Positions 24,523 through 34,523 of a stretch of DNA of 64,000 nt are shown one piece after another. A model generated the notes under the pieces. It had not been told where the DNA came from. It ran no database searches and worked only from the letters and a program-made list of their open reading frames with translations. The position numbers and the translations under genes are program-made. Source of the DNA: Streptomyces sp. NBC_00433. Lineage in GTDB: Bacteria; Actinomycetota; Actinomycetes; Streptomycetales; Streptomycetaceae. Numbering within the stretch: the stretch's first letter is position 1; every line of letters begins with the position of its first letter. The stretch is taken from the NCBI GenBank assembly GCA_036015235.1, contig CP107926.1, forward strand, positions 62,001 to 126,000. The letters are read 5' to 3'.

Positions 24523-27500
24523 CTACCACCAGGTGTGAGTTGCGGAGTGATGGAAGTACGGGTGTCCTCCGTACCAGCTCCAGTGCCAGCCGTAGGAGAA
24601 GACCACTTCCCGGTACCTGTAGGTTCCCCAGGCACTGACGGCCTGAGACATGACGCCGACGATGACCCCGACGACGCCCAGGCAGATGGCCGCCCCGATG
24701 CCGCCCAGCGCCCAGGAGCACAGCCCGCCGATGAGGCCCGCGGCGCCCCAGAGGTAGCCCTGGTACATCATACGGGCCTGCTGGACGGTGAAACCGAAAC
24801 CGATGTGCCCCTTCCAGTGGTAGAAGTCGAACAACCAGTACATGCCGGTCAGATCCGAACGGGTCACCGGATTCTGCGTGGCGTAGTCGTACGCGTTGGC
24901 ACCGACAGTGGGGAGCGGGTCGGTGGACAGGAAGCGGCCGGTGGTCGGGTCGTACAGGCGCACCCCCATCAGCGTGGCGCCGGTGACCGTCTCCGCCGAG
25001 CGGAGTTTGCCGCCGAGCCAGCCGTAGCGGACCGCCGCTCCCGTGAGCGGGTTGCCGTACTCGTCGTACGCGAGTGCGGTGGGCGCGGTCGCGGTGTCCA
25101 GCGGCAGTTGGACGGTGACGTTGCTGTGCAGATCGGTGAGCTGCAGCACCGTGCCGCCGCCGGCGGTGACGGCGTCGAGGTCTCCGCTGATGCCCCGCAC
25201 GTTGCGGGTCAGGGTGCCGCTGGTGTCCTCCGCGGTCCAGCTCGGACTGTCCGTGCCGTCGCCGTAGTGGTTGGTCCTGGCGCCCGTCTGGTTCCAGGTG
25301 CCGGCGGTGTTCGTCTCGGTCGTCCAGGAGGCCAGACGCTCGGCGGGGTCGAGCGTCCACGTCTGGCGGCTGGCGCCGTCGGCGGACGTCTGCTGGCGGA
25401 CGAGGTCGTCGGTGTAGTAGCCGATGACGGCGCCCGAGGACTGGGCCGTGGTACGCCCGAAGGCGTCGTAGACGATGCCGCCGTTCCCACCCTGGGTCTG
25501 CAGGCGGTCGGCACTGTCGTAGGTGTAGGCGGTGGACACCGGGGTGCCCGCGGTGCCGTCGGGGTTGTCGACGGTGGTGATCAGGCCGGTCCTGTCGGAG
25601 TCGCCGTCGAAGGCGTAGGCCCGGTGGGTGGTGGTGCCCTGCTGGGTGTCGTCGACGCGGGTGAGGCGGTCGGCCGCGTCGTAGGCGTAGACCTGGGCAC
25701 CGGTGTCGGTGGTGTGGCTGGCCTGCTGGCCCTGCACGGTCTGGGTGACCGCATCGGTCGCCAGGATCAGCCCGTCGCTGTCACGTGTGTACGTGCGCGA
25801 CGTCTGCGTGCCGCTCTCGTCACGCGTGAGGGCCAGGGTGAAGCCCCCGGGCAGGGTCTCGCCGGCCAGGTCGCCGTCGGCATCGTAGGTGGCAGTGAAC
25901 GTTCCGGCCACCGAGTCGGAACGGGAGGTCTCCAGCCCCCGGGGGTCGATGGCGGTGTCGTAGGTGTAGGTGGTGGTCGAGGGCGCCGAGTCTGTGACCC
26001 TCGTCGGCCGGTCCAGCGTGTCGTACCAGGTGGTGGTGGTGTTGCCGGTGCCGTCGGCGTAGGACACCTGCCGGCCCAGGGCGTCGTAGCCGGTGGAGGT
26101 CGTCTGGCTCGCGGTGCTGGTGGTGGTCTGCTGGCCGGTGGCCGGATCGTAGGAGAAGGTGACGTCCGGTACAGCGGTGCCCACGCCGCCGGTCACCGAG
26201 GTTCCAGTTCTGCGTCCCGCGCCGTCGTAAGTGGTGGTGGTGGTGCGGGCGATGCCGTTCGCGGTGTCGGTGACGGTGGCCGTGTCACCCCAGCGGTCGT
26301 AGGTGGTGGTCCTGGTGGGCAGTTGCGCCGGGTTGCTGCCGCCGCCGGTGATCGCGCCGGCCGGGCCGACGGAGCAGACAAGGTCGGCCCATTCGGGTCG
26401 GCCGTTGCACGTTCCGGTGCCGGTGGCCGACCAGTAGGTCGTCACCGTCGCACCGGCGTCGGACCCGGTGGACCTGGGCAGTGCGGTCCTGATGACGCGG
26501 CCCTGCGCGTCGAAGCCGGTGGTCCTGACCACGTCCAGTCCGGCCGGATCGGTGACCGAGCGGTTGGCCAGGCCCATGACCCAGTCGTAGCCGGTCGTAC
26601 TGGTCTGCACGTCGCCGTCGCCGGAGTAGGTGTCACCGGCCAGCACCGCCGCGCCCACGACGACGGTCGTCGGCTGGTCGGCCACCGTGGCGGTGCCGTC
26701 GGTCGGGCGCCCCTGGTCGAAGGCGGTCACGGTGTGCTGTCGCGCCGGCACGAACGATCCGGCCGGGAGGTCGGTGCCGCCGTCGGCCGCGTGCAGGGGC
26801 GAGACGAGGGTCACCATGTGCAGCGGCCCGAACGTCTCCAGCTCGCGTTGGCCGGCGTTGGCCGGGTCGGTGTCCTTGTCGGTGCCGGCGTCCGCCGCCA
26901 CGCTCATGCTGTTGTAGACCGACAGGGTCGACAGCAGTCGCGCCCGGTCGGCCGTGGCGAGGCCGTCGATGCCCAGTCGCTGCTGTTTGGCCAGGCCGTC
27001 GCCGGCCGTGGCCAGCGCCAGCTCCCTGTCGGCGGCGGTCAGTTCGCGCACGGTGTTGCCGAACTGGTCGTACTCGGTAGTGGTGAGGTGCCCGCCGGGG
27101 CCGGCGGTGTTGACCTCCCGGCCCGAGGGGTCGGTGTAGGTGACGCTGGCGCGCCGGTATGCGTCGTCGGCCAGCGACGCACCGTCGTGCGAGGCGGGGA
27201 CGGCATCCGGGGGGAAGACCGCGGTGGCGTCCGAGGGCACGTCGCCCTGCCCCCATGCGGCGACGTCGCTGCTGCCCATGGCGTAGGGCGCGCCGGTGCC
27301 GTTCAGCGGAACGTCGTAGACCACGCTGGTGGTCGCGGTGCCGTTGGTCTGGGTGGCACTGCCCGGCGTCAGGGTCGCCCGGGAGGCCGACAGCAGCATG
27401 CCGTCGCTCGCGGTGGCGGTGTTGCCCACGTTGCCGTAGGCGAACGTCCACGGCAGTTCACCGGCCGGGGTGAGAGTGGTGATGCGGCCGGCGCTGTCGT

Positions 27501-30500
27501 AGTCGTAGGCCGTCTTCAACGCGGGACTGATCCGCGGGTCCCACTCCTGGCGGAGCCTGCCGGCGGTGTCGTACGCGTACTGGGCCACCGTCGACGCGGT
27601 GGCCGCGGAACCGCCCGGGTCGGTTGCCCACAGCTTGATCTGGGAGACCTGGCCGGCGTAGTCGCCGAAGGTCGAGGCGCCGGCCGTGGTGGCGGTGGCG
27701 TAGACGTACTGCAGGACCCGGCATCCCTTGGTCGCCGGCGTGGCGGCGCAGGTGGCCTGGGTGACCGCGGAGGTCGGAGCCACCACGTACTTCGGACGTG
27801 CCAGCACCGTGCTGCCCACGGTGACCTTCTCCGAGACCACCTGCGTGGTGGAGTCGGTGGTGGGCAGGAACGTCGAGCTGACCTGCCACGCCGTGGCGGC
27901 GGGATCGACCTTGGCGAAGGTGGTGGTCGTGCCGTCGCTGTCCTTCAGCGTGAAGGTACCGGTGAGCGTTCCGGTCAGCGCCAGGTCCTCGGAGCCGGGT
28001 TCGGGCTTCCATCCGCCGCCGGTGGTGGCGGTGAAACCGGTCGGGTTCCCGCCTGCGTCGACCAGGGCCACCGAGGTGGCGGAGGTGGCGTGGAGGTAGG
28101 ACCAGTCGGAGTTGGTGGTCTCCGCGGTGGTGCCGGAGGTCCACTGCGGACCGAAGACGGCCACCTGCCCCTCCTGCGCGGACCCGTTGGCGGGACGGCG
28201 CGAGGTGGCACTGCGGGTGACGGACAGGTCGAATCCGGAGGCGTCGGTGGCGCTGATCGCCGCGTCCCCGGTCAGGGCGTTCACTGACGCCGGACCGGCC
28301 GTCAGCGACGGGGCGGAGCCGGCGTTGCGGTCCACCGTGACCGTGTTGGCCGGGGAGTTGTCGGCGCTGGTGCCGTCGGTGAAGGCCGCACGGACGTCCA
28401 CCGGCCCGTCCTGGGCCAGGGTGTCGGTGACGTTCCAGGTCAGTGCGGCCGGTACGCCACCGGGTGCGGCCACGGGCCAGGCACCCGCGGCGGAGCCGTC
28501 AAGTGCGCGGACGTCCGCGGTGGGCACGGTGTGCCAGGTGTCGGTCTCACCGATCCGGTACTGGTAGGTCACGCCGGTCTCGGTGGACTTCCCCTGCCCG
28601 GCCAGCTCCATCCGGCGGGCCGGACGGTCACCCTGGGCGGGCGAGAGCAGGGCTGCTCCGGCGCCCGCGTAGAAGGTGTAGGTGGTGGCCGTGGAGACGT
28701 TGCCGGCCTTGTCGTGCGTCGTGGCGCTCACCACGTGCTTGCCGGCCCGGAACGTCAGGGTGTCGGAGACGGCGGTGCCGGTGGTGGTGTGGGTGTGGGC
28801 GGTGCCGCCGTCGAGCGTCCACACCACCGAGGCGGTGTCGGTGGTCGGCGGGGTGAAGGTGAAGGAGCCGGCGAAGTCGCCCGAGGCGTCCGCGGTGCCG
28901 GACCAGGTTCCCGCCGGGAAGTCACCCGACGACACGGACGTGGTGGCCGGTGCCCTGGTGTCGACGGTCAGCGTGCGCCAGGCGGTCCAGTCGCTGTTCG
29001 GGCTCCACCAGTTCTGGCCGTCGTAGGAGGAGGCGTGCCATTCGTAGGTGCCGTCCGCCAGTGCGGTGGTCGGCGACCAGGTCGCCGTGGCACCGGAGTT
29101 GACGTAGGCGGAGTAGCCCGAGGCGACCACGGTGGTGCCGTCGGTCTTGTCGACCTGGAAAAGCTCCTTGACCGTGTCGCTGTCGGCGTCGGTCGCCGAT
29201 GCCTGCAGGGCCGGCGTGGCGTCGTTGACGCTGGCACCCGTGACCGGCGCGACCTGCGTTGGCTTGGACGGCCGGTGGTTGTAGGTGATCGAGAACGTCG
29301 GGTTGTTGGCGAACTTCACCCGGTCCAGGTCGTTGGTCTCGGTGGCGTTGAACAGCCCCATCGTCCAGTTGGTGTTGTGCAGGTCGGCGATCTTCTGCAT
29401 GCCCGAGGTGACGTCGAAGGTCACCGGCAGGTTGGGGCTGCTGCTGGTGGTGGTGAACGTCGTCGACGCGCTGGGGGAGGGGTAGTTGGGGTTTGCCGCG
29501 GTGTCCTTGCACGGCTGCTTGTTCCACGTCGTCGTCGAACTGATGGCGCACGTGGAGAAGGCGTTGACCGTGTCCGTGTTGGTTCCCGACGCCGAGGCGC
29601 TACTGACTTTGGTGTTCAGCTTCGCGGACTGGATGACCGCGCCCCAGATCGAGCTGGGGATGCTGAGGTTGTAGTAGGTGCGCTCGATGCCGGTGGGCGA
29701 GGAGAAGCCCTGGTAGCCGACGGCCAGGCCGCCGCTGGGCGTCACGCCCCAGTTCGAGGTCGTGGGGTAGGCCTGCTGCACCTCGTCGTAGTGCAGCGTC
29801 GAGCCCGACGCCGGGTGCGGCACGTACGCCGGGTCGATGTAGACCGGGAAGACCGTGGACTTCGCCGTCAGCAGCCGGTGGTCGGCGGCCAGGTGCAGTG
29901 TGTGGTCCTTCAGCCGCGCGGTGACGCGTGCCTGGTGGGAACGCGAGCCCGGGCCCCGGGCGCTGGAACGGGTTCCGGCGGCCGTCCGCGTGCGGGCTGG
30001 GGACGGCGCCGAGCCGGCGGTGTTCGCGCCGGCGGATGGGGCAGCGGTCTCGGCGCTGGTGGCCGAGTCCCACATCACCGGCGCCGGGGAGGTGACCAGC
30101 AGCCGGCCGCGGGCACCCTTGACCGTCAGGTTGCCGCCGGCGTCCGTGGCGGCGCTGGTGCCGCTGCCGGTCGCCACACCCTGCACGAGATCAGCCAGGG
30201 CCGGATCGGCGGCGGCAGCGGCGGTCCTGACCACCAGCGTCTCCTCCACACCGCCTGTCACCGAAGCGGTGACCTGCAGGTCCACTCCGTCCAGCACGTT
30301 CGCGTACGTCGCGGTGTCACCGGACAGCACCGGCATCGCCAGCTTCGACGGCCACGACAGCGACACGCTCCTGCCGTCCACGACCATCGTCGCCAGCGGA
30401 CCCCCACCACCCCCCGACAGCGACAACGCCGACTCCGTCGCCACCGGTGCGACCTTCCCGTCCGCGCCGAGCTGCAGCGTGGCGTCCAGGTCAGTCCATC

Positions 30501-30879
30501 CACCGCCGCGCCTGACCCGCACCGGCTGCGCGGAGACGGCGTAGGTCACCGAACCGTCCGGGTTCAGGAACGTCTGCGACGCGTCCGTACGCTCGCTCAG
30601 AGCCTCGATGCGCCGGTGCTGCAGACGCGCCATCAGGCGAGCCGACGGCACGTCCTGGGCCTGCGCCGCTCCCAGCGTCGGCGTAGGAGTCGCTGTCACC
30701 GCTCCCTCGTGCACCGTTCGCGGTGCGGCGAACGCCACCCCCGAGTTGGCCGCGACGGTCGCCGTCTCGACAGCCATGGCCAGTACCGCCAGCGCCGACA
30801 CCCGTCTCAGCCATCGTGACGTCCTCTTCGGATTGCCCGGGCCGCGGCGCCGGGCACCCCCCCACGTGATTTCCACCAT
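24523..30879 (-). CDS. Secreted RHS/YD-repeat polymorphic toxin
   Basis: A 2118-residue protein. The N-terminus has a twin-basic leader (PKRTSRWLRRVSALAVLAMA) and a signal-peptide-like stretch to VAFAAP. The next 600 residues are beta-rich, including a DNRLRE-like domain and Ig/FnIII-like units. From about residue 1080 to 1950 run YD repeats (AYDTAGRLRQEWDPR, YDAADRLTRVDDTQQG, YDSADRLQTQGG). The RHS core ends with LRSAETVTGATLMGVRLYD, TGRFLSTDPLP and GANAYDYATQNPVTRSDLTG. The variable tip (about 110 residues) has Trp/Tyr/His-rich ends around GAAGLIGG and GIGAAICLGVVGVIVG, suggesting membrane insertion rather than a nuclease. It is intact over 6.3 kb. Confidence 0.9.
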   Translation of the reverse strand: MVEITWGGARRRGPGNPKRTSRWLRRVSALAVLAMAVETATVAANSGVAFAAPRTVHEGAVTATPTPTLGAAQAQDVPSARLMARLQHRRIEALSERTDASQTFLNPDGSVTYAVSAQPVRVRRGGGWTDLDATLQLGADGKVAPVATESALSLSGGGGGPLATMVVDGRSVSLSWPSKLAMPVLSGDTATYANVLDGVDLQVTASVTGGVEETLVVRTAAAAADPALADLVQGVATGSGTSAATDAGGNLTVKGARGRLLVTSPAPVMWDSATSAETAAPSAGANTAGSAPSPARTRTAAGTRSSARGPGSRSHQARVTARLKDHTLHLAADHRLLTAKSTVFPVYIDPAYVPHPASGSTLHYDEVQQAYPTTSNWGVTPSGGLAVGYQGFSSPTGIERTYYNLSIPSSIWGAVIQSAKLNTKVSSASASGTNTDTVNAFSTCAISSTTTWNKQPCKDTAANPNYPSPSASTTFTTTSSSPNLPVTFDVTSGMQKIADLHNTNWTMGLFNATETNDLDRVKFANNPTFSITYNHRPSKPTQVAPVTGASVNDATPALQASATDADSDTVKELFQVDKTDGTTVVASGYSAYVNSGATATWSPTTALADGTYEWHASSYDGQNWWSPNSDWTAWRTLTVDTRAPATTSVSSGDFPAGTWSGTADASGDFAGSFTFTPPTTDTASVVWTLDGGTAHTHTTTGTAVSDTLTFRAGKHVVSATTHDKAGNVSTATTYTFYAGAGAALLSPAQGDRPARRMELAGQGKSTETGVTYQYRIGETDTWHTVPTADVRALDGSAAGAWPVAAPGGVPAALTWNVTDTLAQDGPVDVRAAFTDGTSADNSPANTVTVDRNAGSAPSLTAGPASVNALTGDAAISATDASGFDLSVTRSATSRRPANGSAQEGQVAVFGPQWTSGTTAETTNSDWSYLHATSATSVALVDAGGNPTGFTATTGGGWKPEPGSEDLALTGTLTGTFTLKDSDGTTTTFAKVDPAATAWQVSSTFLPTTDSTTQVVSEKVTVGSTVLARPKYVVAPTSAVTQATCAATPATKGCRVLQYVYATATTAGASTFGDYAGQVSQIKLWATDPGGSAATASTVAQYAYDTAGRLRQEWDPRISPALKTAYDYDSAGRITTLTPAGELPWTFAYGNVGNTATASDGMLLSASRATLTPGSATQTNGTATTSVVYDVPLNGTGAPYAMGSSDVAAWGQGDVPSDATAVFPPDAVPASHDGASLADDAYRRASVTYTDPSGREVNTAGPGGHLTTTEYDQFGNTVRELTAADRELALATAGDGLAKQQRLGIDGLATADRARLLSTLSVYNSMSVAADAGTDKDTDPANAGQRELETFGPLHMVTLVSPLHAADGGTDLPAGSFVPARQHTVTAFDQGRPTDGTATVADQPTTVVVGAAVLAGDTYSGDGDVQTSTTGYDWVMGLANRSVTDPAGLDVVRTTGFDAQGRVIRTALPRSTGSDAGATVTTYWSATGTGTCNGRPEWADLVCSVGPAGAITGGGSNPAQLPTRTTTYDRWGDTATVTDTANGIARTTTTTYDGAGRRTGTSVTGGVGTAVPDVTFSYDPATGQQTTTSTASQTTSTGYDALGRQVSYADGTGNTTTTWYDTLDRPTRVTDSAPSTTTYTYDTAIDPRGLETSRSDSVAGTFTATYDADGDLAGETLPGGFTLALTRDESGTQTSRTYTRDSDGLILATDAVTQTVQGQQASHTTDTGAQVYAYDAADRLTRVDDTQQGTTTHRAYAFDGDSDRTGLITTVDNPDGTAGTPVSTAYTYDSADRLQTQGGNGGIVYDAFGRTTAQSSGAVIGYYTDDLVRQQTSADGASRQTWTLDPAERLASWTTETNTAGTWNQTGARTNHYGDGTDSPSWTAEDTSGTLTRNVRGISGDLDAVTAGGGTVLQLTDLHSNVTVQLPLDTATAPTALAYDEYGNPLTGAAVRYGWLGGKLRSAETVTGATLMGVRLYDPTTGRFLSTDPLPTVGANAYDYATQNPVTRSDLTGMYWLFDFYHWKGHIGFGFTVQQARMMYQGYLWGAAGLIGGLCSWALGGIGAAICLGVVGVIVGVMSQAVSAWGTYRYREVVFSYGWHWSWYGGHPYFHHSATHTWW

Positions 30880-31266
30880 GCCTCCTCAGAAGCGGCTCAG
30901 CCGCTTCGCAGTCAGTAGCCGGGGGATCCTCACACGGCCGGGACGTGCCGCGTAAGGCGTTCAGCGGGACCCCGTTTTCGATGGCAAAGCGAGGGCAAAG
31001 TTGCCCCCATCGACTGTCCTGGGAGCCGGTGGGCCGACCCACGTCCATAGACGCCTTCTGCTGTGCAAAACCCCCCGGCAAAACGGCCTCTGATCTCGGC
31101 AAACATGCAGGGGGCGTGACAAGGAACACCCGGCCGTGCCCGGCTGCGCACGGCATACCCCTGACGGGCCTCGGAGGGCGCGCGCTGCCTCCCCCGGCGC
31201 GGCGGTACGACGCTCCGTCGACGGCCGGGCACCTGGTCGACCCGACCGTCGACGGGGCTGCGTCCG
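30880..31266. other. Upstream region of the RHS gene
   Basis: About 390 bp without a convincing gene. GAGGAGG (30888-30882) is the ribosome binding site of the RHS gene. It lies almost against ATG 30879, so the next codon GTG 30876 may be the real start. The right part is worn sequence leading into the IS110 remnant. Confidence 0.4.
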
Positions 31267-31269
31267 GTG

Positions 31270-32025
31270 CGGACGGCTGGGCGGCCCAGCGACCCGCTCG
31301 TCACCGAGCTCAAGGTCCTCACGCGCCACCGCCGTGACCTGGTCGAGGACCGCACCCGCGTGATCAACCGGCTGCGAGGGCACCCCACCGGCATCTTCCC
31401 GGCCCTGGAACGAGCCTTCGACCTGACCAACGCCGGTCCGCTGGTGCTGCTCACGGGCTACCAGACGCCAGCGGCGATACGTCGCATCGGTGCCCGCCGC
31501 CTGGAAACCTGGCTGCGCAACCGGAAGGTCCGCGGTTCCGCTCAGCTGGCCGCAACGGCTACCGACGCCGCCGGTAGGCAGCTGACCAGCGTTGCTGGAG
31601 AGAAGCCGGCCGCCCTCCTTGTCCACTCAGTGGTCAAGGAGGTCATGCGCCTCAACGGACTTATCGCGGACACCGACAAGCTCATCGCGGCGCGATTCCA
31701 TGACCACAAGGACGCCGAGGTGATCAGCAGCATGCCGGGTATCGGCCCGTTGCTCGGCGCCGAGTTCCTGGCCTCCACCGGCGGGGACATGAGCGCCTTC
31801 GGCACGCCCAACCGCCTGGCGGGATTCGGCGGGGTGGCACCAGCTCCCCGTGACTCGGGCAGGATCAGCGGCAACCTCCGCCGACCGAAGCGGTACAGCC
31901 GAGGCCTCCAACGCGTCTTCTACACCTCCGCACTGATCAGCATCCGCAGCTGCGACGAACCACGCCGCTACTACGACCGCAAACGCGCCGAAGGGAAGCC
32001 GACGAACCGTCACGAAAGATCGAGG
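31270..32025 (+). pseudogene. IS110-family transposase remnant lacking its N-terminal domain
   Basis: The frame reads LVTELKVLTRHRRDLVEDRT, RVINRLRGHPTGIFPALERA, then the Transposase_20 domain VISSMPGIGPLLGAEFLAST, RLAGFGGVAPAPRDSGRISG and YYDRKRAEGK. The N-terminal RuvC-like DEDD catalytic domain of IS110 enzymes cannot be found in any frame upstream, and the normal C-terminus is lost after EGKP. It is therefore inactive. IS110 elements lack long inverted repeats, so the original borders are not visible. Confidence 0.82.
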
Positions 32026-32126
32026 CTGGTGCCGCCGCAGCGCTCCTCCTTGGCTTCAGGACGCCCCAGACTATTGTGTGACTTACGGGATGAGCGTGCT
32101 GCCCCAGCAAGCTGTGATGGAGCCAT

Positions 32127-33028
32127 TGAGCCTTTTCCAACCTCAGCTTGACGTCGCCAGGTGAAGCGTGAGGACGGCTTTGACCAGGTTGGTGATGCGG
32201 GTCGTGCTGCAGCGGAGCTTGCGCGGCAGCCGCCAGGTTTTGAGCGTGGCCATCGCCTGCTCGCCCAGGGCGCGGATCCTGGCGTGGGAGACGTTGACTG
32301 CCTGCTGGCCTGCGGAGAGCGTGTCCCAGCGGCCCCGGTAAGGGACGCGGACCGTGCCGCCGGCCCCTTGATATCCCTTGTCGGCCCAGCAGGGCACGCC
32401 GGCGCCGGCCAAGGCGTCGATGATGCCGTGGGTGCGGGCGGCCTTGATGTCGTGGACTGCTCCGGGCAGGGCGGGCGAGGCCCACAGCAGCCGGCCGAAA
32501 GGGTCGGCGATGACCTGCACGTTCATCCCGTGCTTCTTGTGTTTTCCCGAGCAGAAGGGGCGGTCGGCGGCGATCCGGTCGATCGGCAGGAGTGTGCCGT
32601 CCAGGATCACGAACGCCTTGCGGGCCGCGGTCCGGACGGCCGTGGTGAGGCCGGGGGCGAGGGCTGCCAGGACTTCGACGGCCTCGCCGATGTACCGGTA
32701 GACGGTGGCGATCCCGACGCCGAACCCGGCGGCGAGCTGGGCGTAGGTGTGGCCGCAGCGCATGTGGGCCAGGACCAGCAGGGCCTGCCGGTCCGTACTG
32801 AGCCGGCGCCACCGCGTCCCGCGCTCGCGGCGCCGGGTGGCCAGCAGACCGGACAGGTACCGCAGGGTTGCGCTGGACAGATCGATCCCGATGGGTAGAC
32901 AAGCACGTGAAGCTCCGGGCGGACAGGTTGATCTTGGTCGACAACCCATCTACCAGGAGCTTCACTACTTCCTCAACGCCACGCCGACGCCAACTGACCT
33001 GCCGCTCCGCCAAGTTGGAAACGGCTCA
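32127..33028. mobile_element. IS5-family insertion sequence with terminal inverted repeats
   Basis: About 902 bp. The left end TGAGCCTTTTCCAAC and the right end GTTGGAAACGGCTCA are inverted repeats with one mismatch. One transposase gene on the minus strand fills it. I could not define a target duplication. The right end cuts straight into a helicase-associated (HA) domain gene fragment, and the left side abuts the IS110 remnant, so it inserted into already damaged DNA or caused deletions. Confidence 0.82.
32143..32906 (-). CDS. IS5-family (DDE_Tnp_4) transposase, probable one-base break near its start
   Basis: The protein carries RWRRLSTDRQALLVLAHMRC, GVGIATVYRYIGEAVE (HTH), the first Asp in FVILDGTLLPIDRIA, GKHKKHGMNVQVIADPFGRL, the second Asp in PGAVHDIKAARTHG, PCWADKGYQG and the Glu in RIRALGEQAMATLK. 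The usual N-terminus is MLVYPSGIDLSSATLRYL. Here GTG 32906 opens MLVYPSG in one frame, and IDLSSATLRYL continues in another, as if GGGG had become GGG at about 32889. Read without correction, the frame could instead start at 32949 with an odd N-terminus. Its activity therefore depends on whether that base is really missing. Confidence 0.82.
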
Positions 33029-33308
33029 TGCTCGTGTCGCAACTGCACGGACAGACGACACCCCCGAAGAGCCAGACGAGAGGTCCCAGGCGCCCCGTAC
33101 ACAAGCCGACAAATGGGCGGCGAACATCCTGGCCGCCCGACAGTTCCACACCCGCGAAGGCAGCCTCCAGGTGCCCAGGAAGCATGTCGAGGTCGTGGAC
33201 GGAGTCGAACACAAGCTCGGCATGTTCGTGGACAACGCCCGCAGACGGGCCGACAAACTGACGGCGGAGCGGCACCAGGAGCTGGCCGAGCTGGGCATGC
33301 GCTGGTAG
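33029..33308 (+). pseudogene. Helicase-associated (HA) domain fragment cut by the IS5 element
   Basis: Encodes QAPRTQADKWAANILAARQF, HTREGSLQVPRKHVEVVDGV, EHKLGMFVDNARRRADKLTA and LAELGMRW-stop. This W...REG.L.VP...LG.w....R...L...r...L..lGmrW pattern is the HA domain found in repeats at the C-terminus of large actinobacterial helicases. No helicase core is present. From about 33075 to 33308 the DNA is nearly identical to 45695-45930. The IS right end at 33028 marks its truncation. Confidence 0.8.
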
Positions 33309-33505
33309 CAGCACGCCGCGAAGGACCAGGGCACGGGGCCATGCTGCCCAGCCATGGTGGCGGCTGCGCTCGCCCGGTTCCGACGCTCCACCAGTGAACC
33401 CAAAGTGCTCCCGGGACCCTCCAAGCTCTGAAGTGCATCAAGTCCCGTGACATCGCACGTAGCCGACCCGATCCTTGAGACTCAGCACGGCGAGATGGGA
33501 GCACA

Positions 33506-33838
33506 ATGATTTCCACCGCACCTGTGATCATCTGGATCGTCGGATTGGTCGCCATCCTCCTGGCGGCAGGCATCGCCAGAAGGCTGACACGAAGGCTCGG
33601 GCACGGCCCCTGGCGCGGTCCGTCCTCCGGCAGCAGAAACACCATCGACGACTCCGCCACAGCCGTCCCCGTCAGCGACGCCGGTCACTACGACCGCCAC
33701 CACAACAACCACAGCCACAGTTCAAGCTGGCTCACCGGCCACCACGACGGCTCCAGCCACGGTGGTGGCCACCACGGCGGCTCCAGCCACAGTGGTGGCC
33801 ACCACGGCGGCTTCGACGGCGGCGGCCACCACGGCTGA
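33506..33838 (+). CDS. Small membrane protein with a His/Gly/Ser-rich tail
   Basis: A 110-residue protein from ATG 33506 with GGGAG 9 bp upstream. One TM segment (VIIWIVGLVAILLAAGIA) is followed by a basic stop-transfer (RRLTRRLG). The second half becomes very rich in His, Gly and Ser, with repeats of the type SSHGGGHHGG ending in GGHHG. There are about 18 His in the last 50 residues, which suggests metal binding. The His tail probably faces the cytosol if the N-terminus is out; orientation is a guess. The repeats also exist at DNA level (CACGGCGGCTCCAGCCAC), so length may vary. No family recognised. Confidence 0.65.
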   Translation: MISTAPVIIWIVGLVAILLAAGIARRLTRRLGHGPWRGPSSGSRNTIDDSATAVPVSDAGHYDRHHNNHSHSSSWLTGHHDGSSHGGGHHGGSSHSGGHHGGFDGGGHHG

Positions 33839-33894
33839 TCCACCCTCACCAGGGGGCAAACGAACCCTGGCTCGGATCTACGCGATGCCTTGGA

Positions 33895-34380
33895 AGCCAT
33901 CGACCGAGCTGGTGCCCGGCCTGGCCGGTGGCCTGGCAGCGCCGCTACCGGCTGTGCCGGGGCCTCATCGAGGCCGGCACCGAGCTGCCCACCGACCCCG
34001 GACAGATCACGCTCCAGGGCGAGGATCTCGGGGCGTGGGTCCAGGCGCAGCGCCTCGGCTGGGACCAGCTGCTGCCCGCGCGGGCCTGGATGCTGGAGAA
34101 CATGCTCCCCCTGTCCCCGGCGGGGTCGGAGCGGCCGTCAGCGGCCCGCACACAGAACGACGAATGGGCGCTGAACATATCCGGGGCGGCCAAGGAGTTC
34201 CACGCCCGCGAGGGAAGCCTCCAGACGGTTCCCCGCAAGGCTGTCGTCCAGCTCAGCGAGCCGGACGGGAGGCAGACCACCGTGAAGCTGGGACTGTTCA
34301 TCGGCAACTGCCGGCGCCGGGCCGACAAGCTCACGTCGGAGCGGCGGGCGGAACTCGACGCGCTCGGGATGCGCTGGTAG
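33895..34380 (+). pseudogene. Second helicase-associated (HA) fragment
   Basis: Reads WCPAWPVAWQRRYRLCRGLI, TELPTDPGQITLQGEDLGAW, VQAQRLGWDQLLPARAWMLE, then EWALNISGAAKEFHAREGSL and RRRADKLTSERRAELDALGM-RW-stop. It contains the last part of one HA unit and one full unit, without a start codon or helicase core. The frame enters from unrelated DNA just after the His-rich gene. It is a relative, not a close copy, of the fragments at 33029 and 45289. Confidence 0.75.
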
Positions 34381-34458
34381 GCGAGCCAGAACGATCGAAG
34401 GCAGGCCTCTACGTACCGCTCAGATCTGTTGACCGCGACAGACGTCACCCCGCATACG

Positions 34459-34492
34459 GCGAAGCCCCCGATTCCCATGCCGGGGGCTTCGC
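34459..34492. terminator. Bidirectional hairpin terminator
   Basis: A 12-bp perfect stem GCGAAGCCCCCG / CGGGGGCTTCGC with a 10-nt loop. It lies between the HA fragment on the plus strand and the end of the convergent secreted-protein gene at 34524, so it can end both transcripts. Confidence 0.85.
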
Positions 34493-34523
34493 TCGTTCGC
34501 GGCCGACGACCGCTCTGGACACG

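Noticed and set aside
24535..30819. Two very long plus-strand ORFs (1250 and 762 residues) opposite the RHS gene
   Set aside because: Gly/Val/Arg-rich shadow frames of the YD-repeat gene, with no domain pattern.
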